Assembly (NCBI GenBank): GCA_965216515.1 | Contig: OZ244173.1 | Location: forward strand, 2,914,001-2,978,000 | Direction of reading: 5' to 3' | DNA: 64,000 bases | Source: CAXMRP01 sp965216515 | GTDB taxonomy: Bacteria; Pseudomonadota; Alphaproteobacteria; Rhizobiales; Afifellaceae | Part shown: piece after piece, positions 9,579 to 18,819 of the stretch | Layout: each line of letters begins with the position of its first letter | Position numbering within the stretch: the stretch's first letter is position 1 | The notes under the pieces: generated by a model | Seen by the model: only the letters and a program-made list of their open reading frames with translations | What the model was told of the DNA's origin: nothing | Database searches by the model: none | Made by a program: the position numbers and the translations under genes

Positions 9579-10388
9579 TCAGCGGACGCCCAGCACGTCC
9601 GCCATGGAATAAAGGCCGGGTTTTTTGTCGAATGCCCACTGCGCCGCACACACCGCGCCGCGCGCGTAAATCGAACGGTTTTCCCCTTTGTGCGCAAGTT
9701 CGATGCGTTCGCCCTCGCCGGCAAGGATGACGGTATGATCGCCGACTACCGATCCGCCGCGCAGGGTCGCAAATCCGATCGCACCCTTGGGCCGCGGCCC
9801 GGTGATGCCGTCACGAGCGCGCAGGGACGCCTTGTCCGGATCGACACCCCGGCCCTCGGCAGCCGCGCGGCCCAGCAGCAGCGCCGTTCCGGATGGCGCA
9901 TCGACCTTGTGCCGATGGTGCATTTCGAGGATTTCAATGTCGTAGCCGTCATCGAGCGCCGCCGCCGCGCGCTGCACCAGCCCGGCGAGCAAGTTTACGC
10001 CAAGGCTCATATTGCCCGACTGGACGATTCGGGCATGCCGGGCCGCCGCATCAATGGCTTTCTGGTCGTCGGGTGACAGGCCGGTCGTTCCGATGACATG
10101 GACCATGCGGGCCTGGGCGGAGAGCTCCGTCAATTCCACGGTCGCCGCAGGCACGGTAAAGTCCAGCACGACATCGGCATTGACAAAGGCGTGCAAGGGC
10201 TGATCGCCGACGGCAACGCCAAGTGCGCCGATGCCGGCCAATGTCCCCACATCGGCTCCGATGCAATCGGTGCCGGTCCGGTCCAGCGCCGCGGCCACGT
10301 GCATTCCTTCGGTCTCGGTCACCATCCGGACCAGGGCGGTGCCCATCCGACCGCCGGCGCCAGCGACCACGACCTTCAATTCCGTCAT
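9579..10388 (-). CDS. dapB: 4-hydroxy-tetrahydrodipicolinate reductase
   Basis: NAD(P)H-dependent step of the diaminopimelate/lysine pathway, supplying peptidoglycan and lysine. N-terminal nucleotide-binding loop VAGAGGRMG, the IGTTG and the signature EMHHRHKVDAPSGTA with catalytic His/Lys residues are all present; 269 aa is the normal length. The start at 10388 (MTELKVVVAGAGGRMG) was chosen over an upstream in-frame ATG that adds 29 low-complexity residues. Same strand as gpmA, which follows by 96 bp. Confidence 0.96.
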   Translation of the reverse strand: MTELKVVVAGAGGRMGTALVRMVTETEGMHVAAALDRTGTDCIGADVGTLAGIGALGVAVGDQPLHAFVNADVVLDFTVPAATVELTELSAQARMVHVIGTTGLSPDDQKAIDAAARHARIVQSGNMSLGVNLLAGLVQRAAAALDDGYDIEILEMHHRHKVDAPSGTALLLGRAAAEGRGVDPDKASLRARDGITGPRPKGAIGFATLRGGSVVGDHTVILAGEGERIELAHKGENRSIYARGAVCAAQWAFDKKPGLYSMADVLGVR

Positions 10389-10638
10389 GCGATCCTCCGC
10401 TTCCTGGCGCTCTATAGCAAGGGGGGCTGGATGCGCAAACCGGGCCCGGCCACGATGCCGGCGGGCGGGCGCCAACCGGACGACAGGTGCCGCCGTTTGC
10501 CGCGATCGAGGGCCATGCTAGGGTTCCGGTGCCCGCCGCGATAGGGATCGGCGGACAATTGCGATCAGGATCAATACGATACAAGAACGATCAACGACCC
10601 AAACCCTCCCGAATCCGGTTCCCGCAACCGTTGACAAG

Positions 10639-11937
10639 TTGCCGGTTGGACAGCTGAGGCTTTCCACTCTGGTGCGTCTTCGCTGGCTGGCCGTTGCCGG
10701 CCAGACCGTGGCGGTCCTGGTCGTGCGATTTTGGTTCGGATTTCCGCTTCCGGTCGTGGAATCGCTTGCCCTGATACTGCTGTCGGCGTTGGTCAATGTC
10801 GTCCTTCTGCGCCGGTTTGCCGGAAGCCGCCGGATTGATCCCGGCGGCGCCACAACCGTGCTGGGCTACGACATTCTCCAGCTCGCGGGGCTATTGTATC
10901 TGACCGGCGGATTGGAAAACCCGTTCGCCATTCTGCTGCTGGTCCCGGTGATTGTGGCGGCCACGGCGCTGGAATCGGACAAGATATTTCTTCTCGGGTG
11001 CCTGGCGCTTGTCTGCGCGACGGTACTGGCGTTCTCCCATCTGCCGCTGCCATGGTTTCCCGGCAGACCGCTGGAACTGCCGCTGCTCTATGTGGAGGGG
11101 GTCTGGGTCGCGCTCACCTGCACGCTTGTCTTCATGGCGGTTTATACCCTGCGCGTATCGCGCGACGCCCGCCAGCTTGCCGAAGCGTTGACCGCGACGG
11201 ATCTCGCGCTCCAGCGGGAGCAGCATCTGTCCGCGCTCGATGGCCTGGCGGCCGCCGCGGCCCATGAACTGGGCACACCGCTGGCCACGATCGCATTGGT
11301 TGCCAATGAACTCGCCGCCGAAATCGCCCCCGATTCGCCCTATGCGGACGATATTCGCCTGTTGCGAAGCCAGTCCCAGCGTTGCCGGGACATCCTGGCC
11401 AAATTGACCTCGTTGTCAGCGGACAGCGACACCCATCTGGGACCATTGTCCCTGACTCAATGCCTTGAAGTCGTTGTCGCGCCGCATCGCGATTTTGGAA
11501 TCCGGCTCCAGGTCGAGACGGACGGCCACGGGCCGGAGCCGGTGACGGCGCGCAATCCGGGGCTTCTTTTCGGTCTTGGAAACATTATCGAAAACGCTGT
11601 CGAATTTGCCCGCCGGAAGGTTGATATTGTCGCCGGCTGGGACGACGCCGCGGTCTGGCTGCACATCCGCGATGACGGGCCGGGTTTTTCCCAGGACGTC
11701 CTCGCGCGTATCGGCGAACCCTATGTCACCGCCCGTCGCGGCAAGTCCGGGTCGCGCCGCGATGATGGCCTGGGCCTGGGTTCCTTCATCGCAAAGACCC
11801 TTCTTGAGCGAACGGGCGCGCGCATGGGATTCGCCAACAGCGCACATCATCCCGTGGCGGATGACGATGGCCGGCGCGCCGGCGCCGTGGTCACTGTCGT
11901 CTGGCCGCGATCGCGGTTCGAAGCCGGTGCCGATTAG
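10639..11937 (+). CDS. regB: Redox sensor histidine kinase RegB/ActS/PrrB
   Basis: Membrane-bound kinase that adjusts phosphorylation of RegA to the redox state of the quinone pool. Six hydrophobic segments fill residues 12-170 and include the quinone-binding motif GGLENPF (90-96). The phosphorylated His209 is in AAAAHELGTPL, and the redox Cys249 in SQSQRCRDIL aligns with the conserved regulatory Cys of RegB; the HATPase domain has NIIENAVEF and DDGPGF. The frame opens with TTG (10639); no upstream ATG or GTG exists in frame before a stop, so TTG is the likely start although the spacing to a ribosome-binding site is weak. Two bases separate its stop from the open frame of regA. Confidence 0.93.
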   Translation: MPVGQLRLSTLVRLRWLAVAGQTVAVLVVRFWFGFPLPVVESLALILLSALVNVVLLRRFAGSRRIDPGGATTVLGYDILQLAGLLYLTGGLENPFAILLLVPVIVAATALESDKIFLLGCLALVCATVLAFSHLPLPWFPGRPLELPLLYVEGVWVALTCTLVFMAVYTLRVSRDARQLAEALTATDLALQREQHLSALDGLAAAAAHELGTPLATIALVANELAAEIAPDSPYADDIRLLRSQSQRCRDILAKLTSLSADSDTHLGPLSLTQCLEVVVAPHRDFGIRLQVETDGHGPEPVTARNPGLLFGLGNIIENAVEFARRKVDIVAGWDDAAVWLHIRDDGPGFSQDVLARIGEPYVTARRGKSGSRRDDGLGLGSFIAKTLLERTGARMGFANSAHHPVADDDGRRAGAVVTVVWPRSRFEAGAD

Positions 11938-12035
11938 GAATGGAAAACAAGGCGTTGAACCATTCCGCCGATAGTGCGACAAGTCGGCACATGGCAGACA
12001 AATCCTTGCCCGATGCCACCGGGAACGAAATTGAA

Positions 12036-12593
12036 ATGAGCGAGCGACAATCCGGTTCGGAGGTTCCGGCCGATACCAGCCTGTTGATCGTCGACGACGA
12101 CGCACCCTTTCTGCAGCGTCTGGCGCGCGCGATGGAGAAACGCGGTTACGCGCCGATGACCGCACTGTCTCTGGAAGAGGCGAAAATGCGGATCGACGAG
12201 AAGGCGCCCGCCTACGCCGTTGTGGACATGCGCCTCAACGACGGCAACGGGCTTGATGTGATTGAGGCGATACACAACCGTAGGCCGGATACGCGCGCAA
12301 TCATCCTGACCGGTTACGGCAATATTGCCACAGCGGTTACGGCGGTGAAGCTGGGCGCCATCGACTATCTGGCCAAGCCGGCCGATGCTGACGATGTGCA
12401 CGCGGCGCTGATGCAGACTGTCGATTCGAAGGCCGAGCCGCCCGAAAACCCGATGTCTGCGGACCGGGTGCGCTGGGAGCACATCCAGCGGGTCTACGAA
12501 TTGTGCGACCGGAACGTGTCGGAGACGGCTCGGCGCCTCAACATGCACAGGCGAACCTTGCAACGCATTCTGGCAAAGCGCGCACCGCGCTGA
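12036..12593 (+). CDS. regA: Response regulator RegA/ActR/PrrA
   Basis: Partner of the preceding kinase: receiver domain with the acidic pair in LIVDDDAP, phospho-acceptor Asp64 in VVDMRLNDG, and LTGYG and YLAKP motifs, then a short linker and a Fis-type helix-turn-helix (NVSETARRLNMHRRTLQRIL). The frame is open from ATG 11940, two bases after regB, and would give 217 aa; the start at 12036 gives 185 aa with the phospho-Asp at 64, which matches the usual size (about 184, Asp63). Either start would leave the pair in one operon. In this family the regulator controls respiration, carbon and nitrogen metabolism in response to oxygen. Confidence 0.92.
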   Translation: MSERQSGSEVPADTSLLIVDDDAPFLQRLARAMEKRGYAPMTALSLEEAKMRIDEKAPAYAVVDMRLNDGNGLDVIEAIHNRRPDTRAIILTGYGNIATAVTAVKLGAIDYLAKPADADDVHAALMQTVDSKAEPPENPMSADRVRWEHIQRVYELCDRNVSETARRLNMHRRTLQRILAKRAPR

Positions 12594-12627
12594 GCCTTCC
12601 GGATCCTGATATCCGGCTGGCGCCATC

Positions 12628-13140
12628 CTATTCGGCGTGGCCGCGGGCCTCCGGATCCTCCAGCTCATAGAGGCGGTCCATCGCCGCCCGGGCAAGGCGA
12701 ATCAGCATTTGCTTGCGGGTGGCGGATGCGATTTTTTCCGCCGCCGCCGGTCGCATGATCTCCGCGCCATAGGGATCAGCGACGATCAATCCGACATCCT
12801 CGGGGAAAATTTGAACCGGCACGTGCGGACCGGTCGCAAAATAGAAATAGTCGGAATAGGCCAGGTAGTCCGGCCACTTGTTGTCGGCACGGAAGTCCTC
12901 AATTGACGATTTCACCTCGATTATCGCGATTTCCCCGGTGCGCGAGAGGGCGGCGATATCTGCCCGCCGTCCGGTCGGCAATGCCAGTTCGGCGGCCACC
13001 GTATAGCCTTCAGCGCGCAGGCGCCGTGACACACCGCGACGGATCGCGAGCGAGGCTTCCGACTGCCGGCCGTCGGGCGGCACGATCGAACCCGTTGTCG
13101 GAACCGCTTCGGCGACACGGCGGACTTTGATGCGTGGCAT
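12628..13140 (-). CDS. mmcB: MmcB-type DNA repair protein (PD-(D/E)xK fold)
   Basis: 170-aa protein of the alphaproteobacterial MmcB group (formerly DUF1052). The nuclease-like core is visible as GRRADIAAL (Asp61) followed by IAIIEVKSS (Glu75, Lys77), the D-(x)n-ExK arrangement of PD-(D/E)xK enzymes. In Caulobacter MmcB belongs to the SOS-responsive repair genes; no LexA box was recognised here. Convergent with regA, 34 bp apart. A catalytic activity has not been shown for the family, so the call rests on the motif and length. Confidence 0.85.
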   Translation of the reverse strand: MPRIKVRRVAEAVPTTGSIVPPDGRQSEASLAIRRGVSRRLRAEGYTVAAELALPTGRRADIAALSRTGEIAIIEVKSSIEDFRADNKWPDYLAYSDYFYFATGPHVPVQIFPEDVGLIVADPYGAEIMRPAAAEKIASATRKQMLIRLARAAMDRLYELEDPEARGHAE

Positions 13141-13401
13141 GGGGCAAGTCTAGCAAGACTGGTCGCCGACCGCGAGCCACGATCTCCCGGGCGTCCACGG
13201 CGCGAATCCGCGGCCGTTGCACGGCCCGGTGCGCCCAATTCGCCAAAAAATGCATTGGCACTTGCCTCTTGCGTAAATGAGCGCAAATGCCGATAAGCGG
13301 GCTCATTCTCAACACCCGGTCGTTAGGCGTACATGGAAGCGGTTTGTCCGGGATCGACGGCTAATCGGATTCGCGCGACACGACCTGCAGGAGACGGACT
13401 T

Positions 13402-13686
13402 TTGACGACGGAAACCTTCAAGAGCGTGGCGGCAATAATCGCCGAAACCAGCGAAATCCCCCTCCAGGACGTCAAGCCGGAAAGCCATGCCATTGACGAT
13501 CTGGGAATCGACAGTCTCGATTTCCTCGATATCGTTTACGCCATCGACAAGGAATTCGGCATCAAGGTGCCGCTGGAATCCTGGACCCAGGAAGTCAATG
13601 ACGGCAAGGCGACGACGGAAGAGTATTTCGTCCTTGAAAATCTGTGCACCCATATCGATGAGCTTCGGGCGGCCAAGACAGCCTGA
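13402..13686 (+). CDS. acpXL: Acyl carrier protein AcpXL for very-long-chain lipid A acyl chain
   Basis: Specialised acyl carrier protein on which the 27-hydroxyoctacosanoyl-type chain of rhizobial lipid A is built. The phosphopantetheine Ser38 sits in DDLGIDSLDFLD; the stretch AETSEI, the QEVN motif and the TEEYFVL C-terminal region are characteristic of AcpXL rather than housekeeping AcpP. The start is a TTG at 13402, preceded by AGGAG at good spacing, giving 94 aa (family about 92); the open frame continues upstream but with non-family sequence. First gene of a six-gene cluster on the same strand. Confidence 0.94.
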   Translation: MTTETFKSVAAIIAETSEIPLQDVKPESHAIDDLGIDSLDFLDIVYAIDKEFGIKVPLESWTQEVNDGKATTEEYFVLENLCTHIDELRAAKTA

Positions 13687-13773
13687 TCCCCGGCCTGCGG
13701 GAACGATGGGTCCGGTTACGAAATCCCGCACGCAATCGCGCCAGATATGCGCCCGGATGAACTGCGAGGGGTC

Positions 13774-14244
13774 ATGAAGCTGGAAAACTTCCTGATGATC
13801 GACGCCGTTGCCCGCTTCGATGATGGCGAGCGGACGATCGTCGCCCAATCCACGGTCCCCGACGAGAGCCCGGTCTTCGAGGGCCATTTTCCCGGTCACC
13901 CGCTGATGCCGGGCGTCTTGCTGGTTGAAACCATGGCGCAGGCGTCAGGTTATTTGATCCTCGGCATCAAGAAATTCTCGGCCATGCCGTTTCTTGCCGG
14001 AATCAGAAGCGCCAAGTTCCGAAACTTCGTTGAGCCGGGCACGCCGATGACGGTGAATGCGACGCTTGATCATGACGGATCCGGTTTTGCCCGCACCAGC
14101 GCCGCGATCGCGGCAAACGGTTCTCCGCTTTGCGACGCCACACTGGTGTTCAAGGTCATGCCGTTTCCTGCGCCGGAACTGGAAACGCAAATGCGCCGGA
14201 ACGCCGCCCGCATCGGCCTTCCCCCGTCGGTTCTTGAGCCATGA
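13774..14244 (+). CDS. FabZ-like 3-hydroxyacyl-ACP dehydratase of the VLCFA cluster
   Basis: Hot-dog fold dehydratase expected to work in elongation of the very-long-chain acyl group on AcpXL. The FabZ signature EGHFPGHPLMPGVLLVE contains catalytic His38 and Glu52 (VETMAQASG). The start MKLENFLMID (13774) has a GAGGGG sequence just upstream and matches the family; an in-frame ATG at 13747 would add nine residues. The stop overlaps the next gene as ATGA, so translation is probably coupled. 156 aa. Confidence 0.9.
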   Translation: MKLENFLMIDAVARFDDGERTIVAQSTVPDESPVFEGHFPGHPLMPGVLLVETMAQASGYLILGIKKFSAMPFLAGIRSAKFRNFVEPGTPMTVNATLDHDGSGFARTSAAIAANGSPLCDATLVFKVMPFPAPELETQMRRNAARIGLPPSVLEP

Positions 14245-15455
14245 GCGGCCGCGACACGCTGATCACCGGCATCGGCCTGATCTCCGCTGCCGGCGAGGGG
14301 ATCGCCGCCAACTTCACATGCCTTTGCCGCGGCGGGGAGGGTTTTCCGCGGCCGGATACCGAAACGTTCGCGCCCTATCCCGTATTCCCGATGGTGCCGC
14401 TGGACCTCACACAGCAGATTCCGCGGCGGGGTGACCAGCGGCAAATGGGTCCCTGGCAGCATTTCGGCGTCTATGCGGCCGGCCTCGCGCTCGCCGATGC
14501 CGGATTGGCCGGTGACACCGACCGCCTCGAACAGACAAATCTGATCGTTGCCGCCGCCGGCGGCGAGCGCGATCAGGATGCCGACAGCCTGATCCTGAAG
14601 GCGATCGCCGAAGCCGATGATCCCGACAGTTCGATGAACGAGGCGCTGCTGTCGGAATTGCGGCCGACATTGTTCCTGGCGCAACTGTCCAATCTGCTGG
14701 CCGGCAACATATCGATCGTCCACCATGTCACCGGTTCTTCGCGCACGCTGATGGGCGAGGAATTGGCAGGGACTATGGCTCTTCAGGTGGCGCACAACCG
14801 GATTAGCGCCGGGCAGGGCGACCTGTTTCTCGTCGGCGGCGCCTACAATGCCGAGCGACAGGACATGCTGGTCAACCAGGCGCTTGGCGGCATGGTGTGG
14901 GACGACGGCAACACGGGCGTGTCGGCGCGGCTGAAGGCGGACGGCGGCATCGTCCCCGGCAGCATGGCTGCGTTTCTGGTTCTGGAATCGCGGGCGCATG
15001 CGGTTGCGCGCAAGGCCCACCGTTATGCCCGGCTTGTTTCCGTGGAATGCGACAGCGGCGCCCGCGGCGATTTCGACAGGGCGTCGGCGCGGATCGACAA
15101 TCTGGCTTCCAAATTTGCAAAACTTCTCCGGGAGGCGCCTGTCGGCTGTATTTCCGGTGCATCCGGCGAGGCGGTTTCAGGGCAATTGGAGCGCCGGTTT
15201 CTGGACATGATCGGCAAGGGTGTTGCGCAAAACCGCCGTTCGATCGGTTCGGTCATTGGCCACGGCTTTGAGGCGGAGTCACCCGTCGGCGTGGCGCTGG
15301 CCGGAGCGGCGCTCGATGCGGAGACATACTATCCGCCGTTCGATCCGACCGGGCCGGACGCATCGTCGGACACACTTTCACCAGCCCAGATACTCGTGAC
15401 GTCGTTTGGCCATTGGCGCGGCGAGGGGGCAATCTTGCTCCAACAGACGGATTGA
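14241..15455 (+). CDS. Ketosynthase homologue without active-site Cys (chain-length-factor-like), VLCFA cluster
   Basis: 404-aa thiolase-fold protein corresponding by position to the first of the paired KAS genes (fabF2XL) in rhizobial lipid A clusters. Where condensing enzymes have the nucleophile in TACASG it has VTGSSRTL (about residues 163-170), so no Cys is available; the distal GHGFEAESP resembles the GH(T) motif region. It therefore probably acts as a non-catalytic partner of the next ketosynthase, like the chain-length factor of type II polyketide synthases; this is inference. Four-base overlap with the dehydratase gene upstream. Confidence 0.85.
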   Translation: MSGRDTLITGIGLISAAGEGIAANFTCLCRGGEGFPRPDTETFAPYPVFPMVPLDLTQQIPRRGDQRQMGPWQHFGVYAAGLALADAGLAGDTDRLEQTNLIVAAAGGERDQDADSLILKAIAEADDPDSSMNEALLSELRPTLFLAQLSNLLAGNISIVHHVTGSSRTLMGEELAGTMALQVAHNRISAGQGDLFLVGGAYNAERQDMLVNQALGGMVWDDGNTGVSARLKADGGIVPGSMAAFLVLESRAHAVARKAHRYARLVSVECDSGARGDFDRASARIDNLASKFAKLLREAPVGCISGASGEAVSGQLERRFLDMIGKGVAQNRRSIGSVIGHGFEAESPVGVALAGAALDAETYYPPFDPTGPDASSDTLSPAQILVTSFGHWRGEGAILLQQTD

Positions 15456-15506
15456 CCGCCTGCCGTCGCAGGTTAGGCTTCGGGCCCGGAGGTTGAAGGC
15501 AGCATT

Positions 15507-16769
15507 ATGACAAAACAACACGTCGCCATAACCGGTGTCGGTGTCGTCACATCGCTGGGCGCCGGCGTCACCGACAACTGGCAGGCCCTGACTGCGGGGC
15601 GGTCCGGGATCCACGACATCAACCGCTTTCCGACGGAGGGGCTGCGCACGACTATCGCCGGTACGGTCGATTTTCTCGACGAACCGTTCCGCTCCTGCGC
15701 CGATCGATCGGCACGGATGGCCGAAATGGCCGCCGAGGAGGCGGTGAGCGAGGCCGGCATCGACAGCCGCGATTTCCCGGGTCCATTGTTCATGGCCGTT
15801 CCGCCGGTGGAACTGGAGTGGCCGCAGCGGCTGGCACTGGATGACGCGGCAAACGGTGCGGGAGATCATTCCTACACCGCTCTCATCGAAAGCGCGCGCA
15901 AAGTCGCCGGCAACCAGGGATGGGAGGACATTTATCCCAAGACGCTCTACGCCGGGGTTGCGGAGAAAACAGCCGATCGGTTTGGCACCAAGGGAGCGCC
16001 GATTTCCCTGTCGACCGCCTGCGCATCGGGCGGTACCGCGGTACAGCTGGGTGTCGAGGCAATCCGGCGCGGCGATTGTGAAGCGGCGCTGTGTATCGGC
16101 ACGGACGGATCGGTCAATCCGGAAGCGCTTGTCCGGTTCTCCCTTCTGTCGGCGCTTTCCACCCAGAACGACCCCGCCGAAGCCGCCGCCAAGCCCTTTT
16201 CCAGAAACCGCGACGGGTTTGTGATGGCGGAAGGGGCCGGCGCCATTGTCCTGGAAAGTCTGGATCATGCCCGGGCGCGCGGCGCCGCGGTCCTTGGCCT
16301 GCTCCGCGGCATCGGCGAAAAGGCCGACGACTTTCACCGTACCCGCTCCAAACCCGATGGATCGGCGATTATCGATGCCATCCGCAAGGTTCTCGATGAT
16401 GCGGACCTGCCACCGGATGCCATAGACTATGTGAACGCCCACGGCACAGGCACGCCGGAAAACGACAAGATGGAGTGCCTGGCACTGGACAGCGTGTTTG
16501 GCGAAGGAATTTCAGGCATACCCGTGAGCTCCAACAAGTCCATGATCGGCCACACGATCACTGCCGCGGGCGCCGTCGAGGCCGTGTTTTCGCTGCTGAC
16601 GATCCGCAACGGGCGAATACCGCCGACCATCAACTATGCCGAGCCCGATCCGGCCATCCCGCTCGATGTCGTGCCCAACACGGCGCGCGATGCGGCGGTG
16701 GAAACCGTCATGTCCAATTCATTTGGATTCGGCGGCCAGAATGTCTGCCTGATCGTAACTGCGCCCTGA
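15507..16769 (+). CDS. Beta-ketoacyl-ACP synthase II, VLCFA cluster
   Basis: Condensing enzyme (420 aa) with the complete Cys-His-His set: Cys172 in LSTACASGG, His312 in NAHGTGTPEND and His349 in NKSMIGHT. Corresponds to fabF1XL in rhizobial clusters and is the likely catalytic half of a heterodimer with the preceding Cys-less homologue. It would extend acyl chains on AcpXL toward C28. 51 bp after the previous gene, 12 bp before the next; clearly one operon. Confidence 0.92.
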   Translation: MTKQHVAITGVGVVTSLGAGVTDNWQALTAGRSGIHDINRFPTEGLRTTIAGTVDFLDEPFRSCADRSARMAEMAAEEAVSEAGIDSRDFPGPLFMAVPPVELEWPQRLALDDAANGAGDHSYTALIESARKVAGNQGWEDIYPKTLYAGVAEKTADRFGTKGAPISLSTACASGGTAVQLGVEAIRRGDCEAALCIGTDGSVNPEALVRFSLLSALSTQNDPAEAAAKPFSRNRDGFVMAEGAGAIVLESLDHARARGAAVLGLLRGIGEKADDFHRTRSKPDGSAIIDAIRKVLDDADLPPDAIDYVNAHGTGTPENDKMECLALDSVFGEGISGIPVSSNKSMIGHTITAAGAVEAVFSLLTIRNGRIPPTINYAEPDPAIPLDVVPNTARDAAVETVMSNSFGFGGQNVCLIVTAP

Positions 16770-16781
16770 TCCGGTCCTGCC

Positions 16782-17819
16782 ATGCGTGCATTGCAACTGT
16801 TTGGTGACAGGGATATCCGGCCCGTCGATGTTTCGCCGCCGGCCGCGCCGGGCCGCGACGAGGTGCAGGTGGCGGTCCATGCGATCGCGCTCAATCATAT
16901 CGATGTCTGGGGCTGGCGCGGCATGGCGTTTGCAAAGCGTGCCCTGCCGCTGATCGTCGGCGCCGAAGCGGCGGGCGAGATCGTGGCGGTGGGCGAAGCC
17001 GTCGATACGCTGGCCATCGGCGACCGCGTGGCGCTTTACGGCGCGGAGACCTGTGGCGCTTGCCCGGCCTGCCGGGACGGGCGAGACAATCTGTGCGAGA
17101 ACGTCACCGGCGTTCACGGATTCCACCTGGACGGTTTTTGTGCCGAACGCGTAAACATGAAGGCGCGTCTGTGCGTCCCGGTGCCCGACGGTGTGTCACT
17201 GGATGATGCGACATGTGCACCGATCACCTTCGGCACGGTCCAGCACATGCTCTTCGACAATGCCTGTCTGAAAAGCGGCGAATGGATCCTTGTCCAGGCC
17301 GGGGGCAGCGGGATCGGTTCAGCGGCCATCCAGATGGCGAAAGCCATTGACGCGACCGTCATCACCACGGTCGGGACCCGCGAAAAGGCCGAGAAAGCGG
17401 CCCTTTTGGGCGCCGATCATGTCATCAACTATCGTGAGGAACGATTCGAAAGCGTCGTGCGCAAGCTGACCGGCAAGCGCGGCGTCGATGTGGTGTTTGA
17501 ACATACCGGTGCGGAAACATGGAACGGGTCATTGCTTTCGCTCAGGCCCGGCGGCCGGCTCGTCACGTGCGGCTCGACCACGGGCGTGACCGCGACCATG
17601 AACCTGATGCAGCTGTTTCAGCGCCAGTACCGGATCATCGGCAGTTTTGGCTGCCGGATCGAAAATCTGGCCGAGGCAATGGCCAAAATGCGCGCCACCG
17701 GCGGTTCGGGTCTTGCAGCGGTCATTGACAGCACCGTCACGCCGGACAACGTGGAAGACGCGCTTCAACGCATGGAAAACCGTGAGGTTTTCGGAAAGAT
17801 CATAGTGCGGCTCTCCTAG
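16782..17819 (+). CDS. MDR-family zinc-binding dehydrogenase of the VLCFA cluster
   Basis: 345-aa medium-chain dehydrogenase/reductase. The structural zinc loop is present with four Cys (91, 94, 97, 105 in CGACPACRDGRDNLC); the usual first catalytic-zinc Cys near residue 38 is replaced (ALNHIDVWGW), so it may act more like an enoyl/quinone reductase than an alcohol dehydrogenase. NAD(P) loop: AGGSGIGSAAIQMAK. The same position in rhizobial acpXL clusters holds this gene; its role in making or modifying the VLCFA is not settled. Confidence 0.85.
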   Translation: MRALQLFGDRDIRPVDVSPPAAPGRDEVQVAVHAIALNHIDVWGWRGMAFAKRALPLIVGAEAAGEIVAVGEAVDTLAIGDRVALYGAETCGACPACRDGRDNLCENVTGVHGFHLDGFCAERVNMKARLCVPVPDGVSLDDATCAPITFGTVQHMLFDNACLKSGEWILVQAGGSGIGSAAIQMAKAIDATVITTVGTREKAEKAALLGADHVINYREERFESVVRKLTGKRGVDVVFEHTGAETWNGSLLSLRPGGRLVTCGSTTGVTATMNLMQLFQRQYRIIGSFGCRIENLAEAMAKMRATGGSGLAAVIDSTVTPDNVEDALQRMENREVFGKIIVRLS

Positions 17820-17826
17820 CCACCAA

Positions 17827-18819
17827 ATGTCCGACATGAAAACCCGACAACAAGTCCCGACTTTTCGACGCCGGCTATACGGGGCGTTCGACTGGTTGAT
17901 TGGCAGCCTGACCCTCGCCACGCTCAGACTGCTGAGGTTGTTGCCGCCCGGTCCCGTCACGCACGGCTTTTCCGCCGCGGCCCGCCGGTTTGGCCCCTAT
18001 CTCAAGCGAAACAAAATCGTTGTCGCCAATCTGAAGGCTGCCTATCCGGATCTGGATGAGGCGGCGGTCGCCGAACTTGCGGCCCAATCCTGGGAGCATC
18101 TGGGCCGCCTTGGCGCTGAATATGCGTTTCTGGACCGGATTTTTGATCTGGATCCTGACAATCCGGAAGACGGCCGCTTCGAGGTCGCCGGCGCCGACAA
18201 GTTTCTGGCCATCCGCGACAGCGGCGAGCCCGCCATTCTCTTCTCCGGCCATCTCGCCAACTACGAATTGCTTGCGGTGTGCGCGGGGCGGTTTCAGCTT
18301 GGTATGACGTCTCTTTTCCGCCCGCCCAACAATCAGCGGATTGCGCGCAATCTGTTTCGCGCCCGCTCGACGATGATGGAGGGGCTGGTGCCGTCCACAA
18401 CCGGTGCCGCCTATGAGCTGGGCCACATACTGGAAAAGGGCGGCCGTGTCGGTCTCCTGATCGACCAGCATTTCAGCCGCGGTCCCGACACCGTGTTCTT
18501 TGGCCGGAAAACGCCCACCAATCCGCTGCTCGGAATTCTCGCCCGGCGTTATGAATGCCCGGTTTACGGCGCGCGGTGTGTCCGGCTGGATGGCGGACGG
18601 TTCCGGCTGGAGTTGACCGGACCCTACGAGCTGCCGCGCGATGCCGCCGGCGAGATCGACGTCGACGCGTCAATGCAGTTGGTGACGACGGTTTTGGAGG
18701 GGTGGATCAGGGAACATCCCGCCCAGTGGCTGTGGGCCCACCGCCGGTGGCGCCAACCTAGCCCGTGGCGCGCAAGTCGGCGTCGCGGAGGCGCCGGACC
18801 AGAAGCTTCAGCACATTGA
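17827..18819 (+). CDS. lpxXL: Very-long-chain acyltransferase LpxXL (HtrB/LpxL family)
   Basis: Inner-membrane acyltransferase that transfers the very-long-chain acyl group from AcpXL to Kdo2-lipid A. The LpxL/LpxM catalytic HX4(D/E) motif is SGHLANYE (His142, Glu147); a hydrophobic N-terminal anchor covers about 22-45. Family proteins normally end at the W(L)WxHRRWR motif, seen here at about 301-309, but this frame runs on for 21 Arg/Gly-rich residues and overlaps the convergent cNMP-binding gene by 62 bp, suggesting loss of the ancestral stop. Last gene of the cluster, 7 bp after the dehydrogenase. Confidence 0.9.
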   Translation: MSDMKTRQQVPTFRRRLYGAFDWLIGSLTLATLRLLRLLPPGPVTHGFSAAARRFGPYLKRNKIVVANLKAAYPDLDEAAVAELAAQSWEHLGRLGAEYAFLDRIFDLDPDNPEDGRFEVAGADKFLAIRDSGEPAILFSGHLANYELLAVCAGRFQLGMTSLFRPPNNQRIARNLFRARSTMMEGLVPSTTGAAYELGHILEKGGRVGLLIDQHFSRGPDTVFFGRKTPTNPLLGILARRYECPVYGARCVRLDGGRFRLELTGPYELPRDAAGEIDVDASMQLVTTVLEGWIREHPAQWLWAHRRWRQPSPWRASRRRGGAGPEASAH

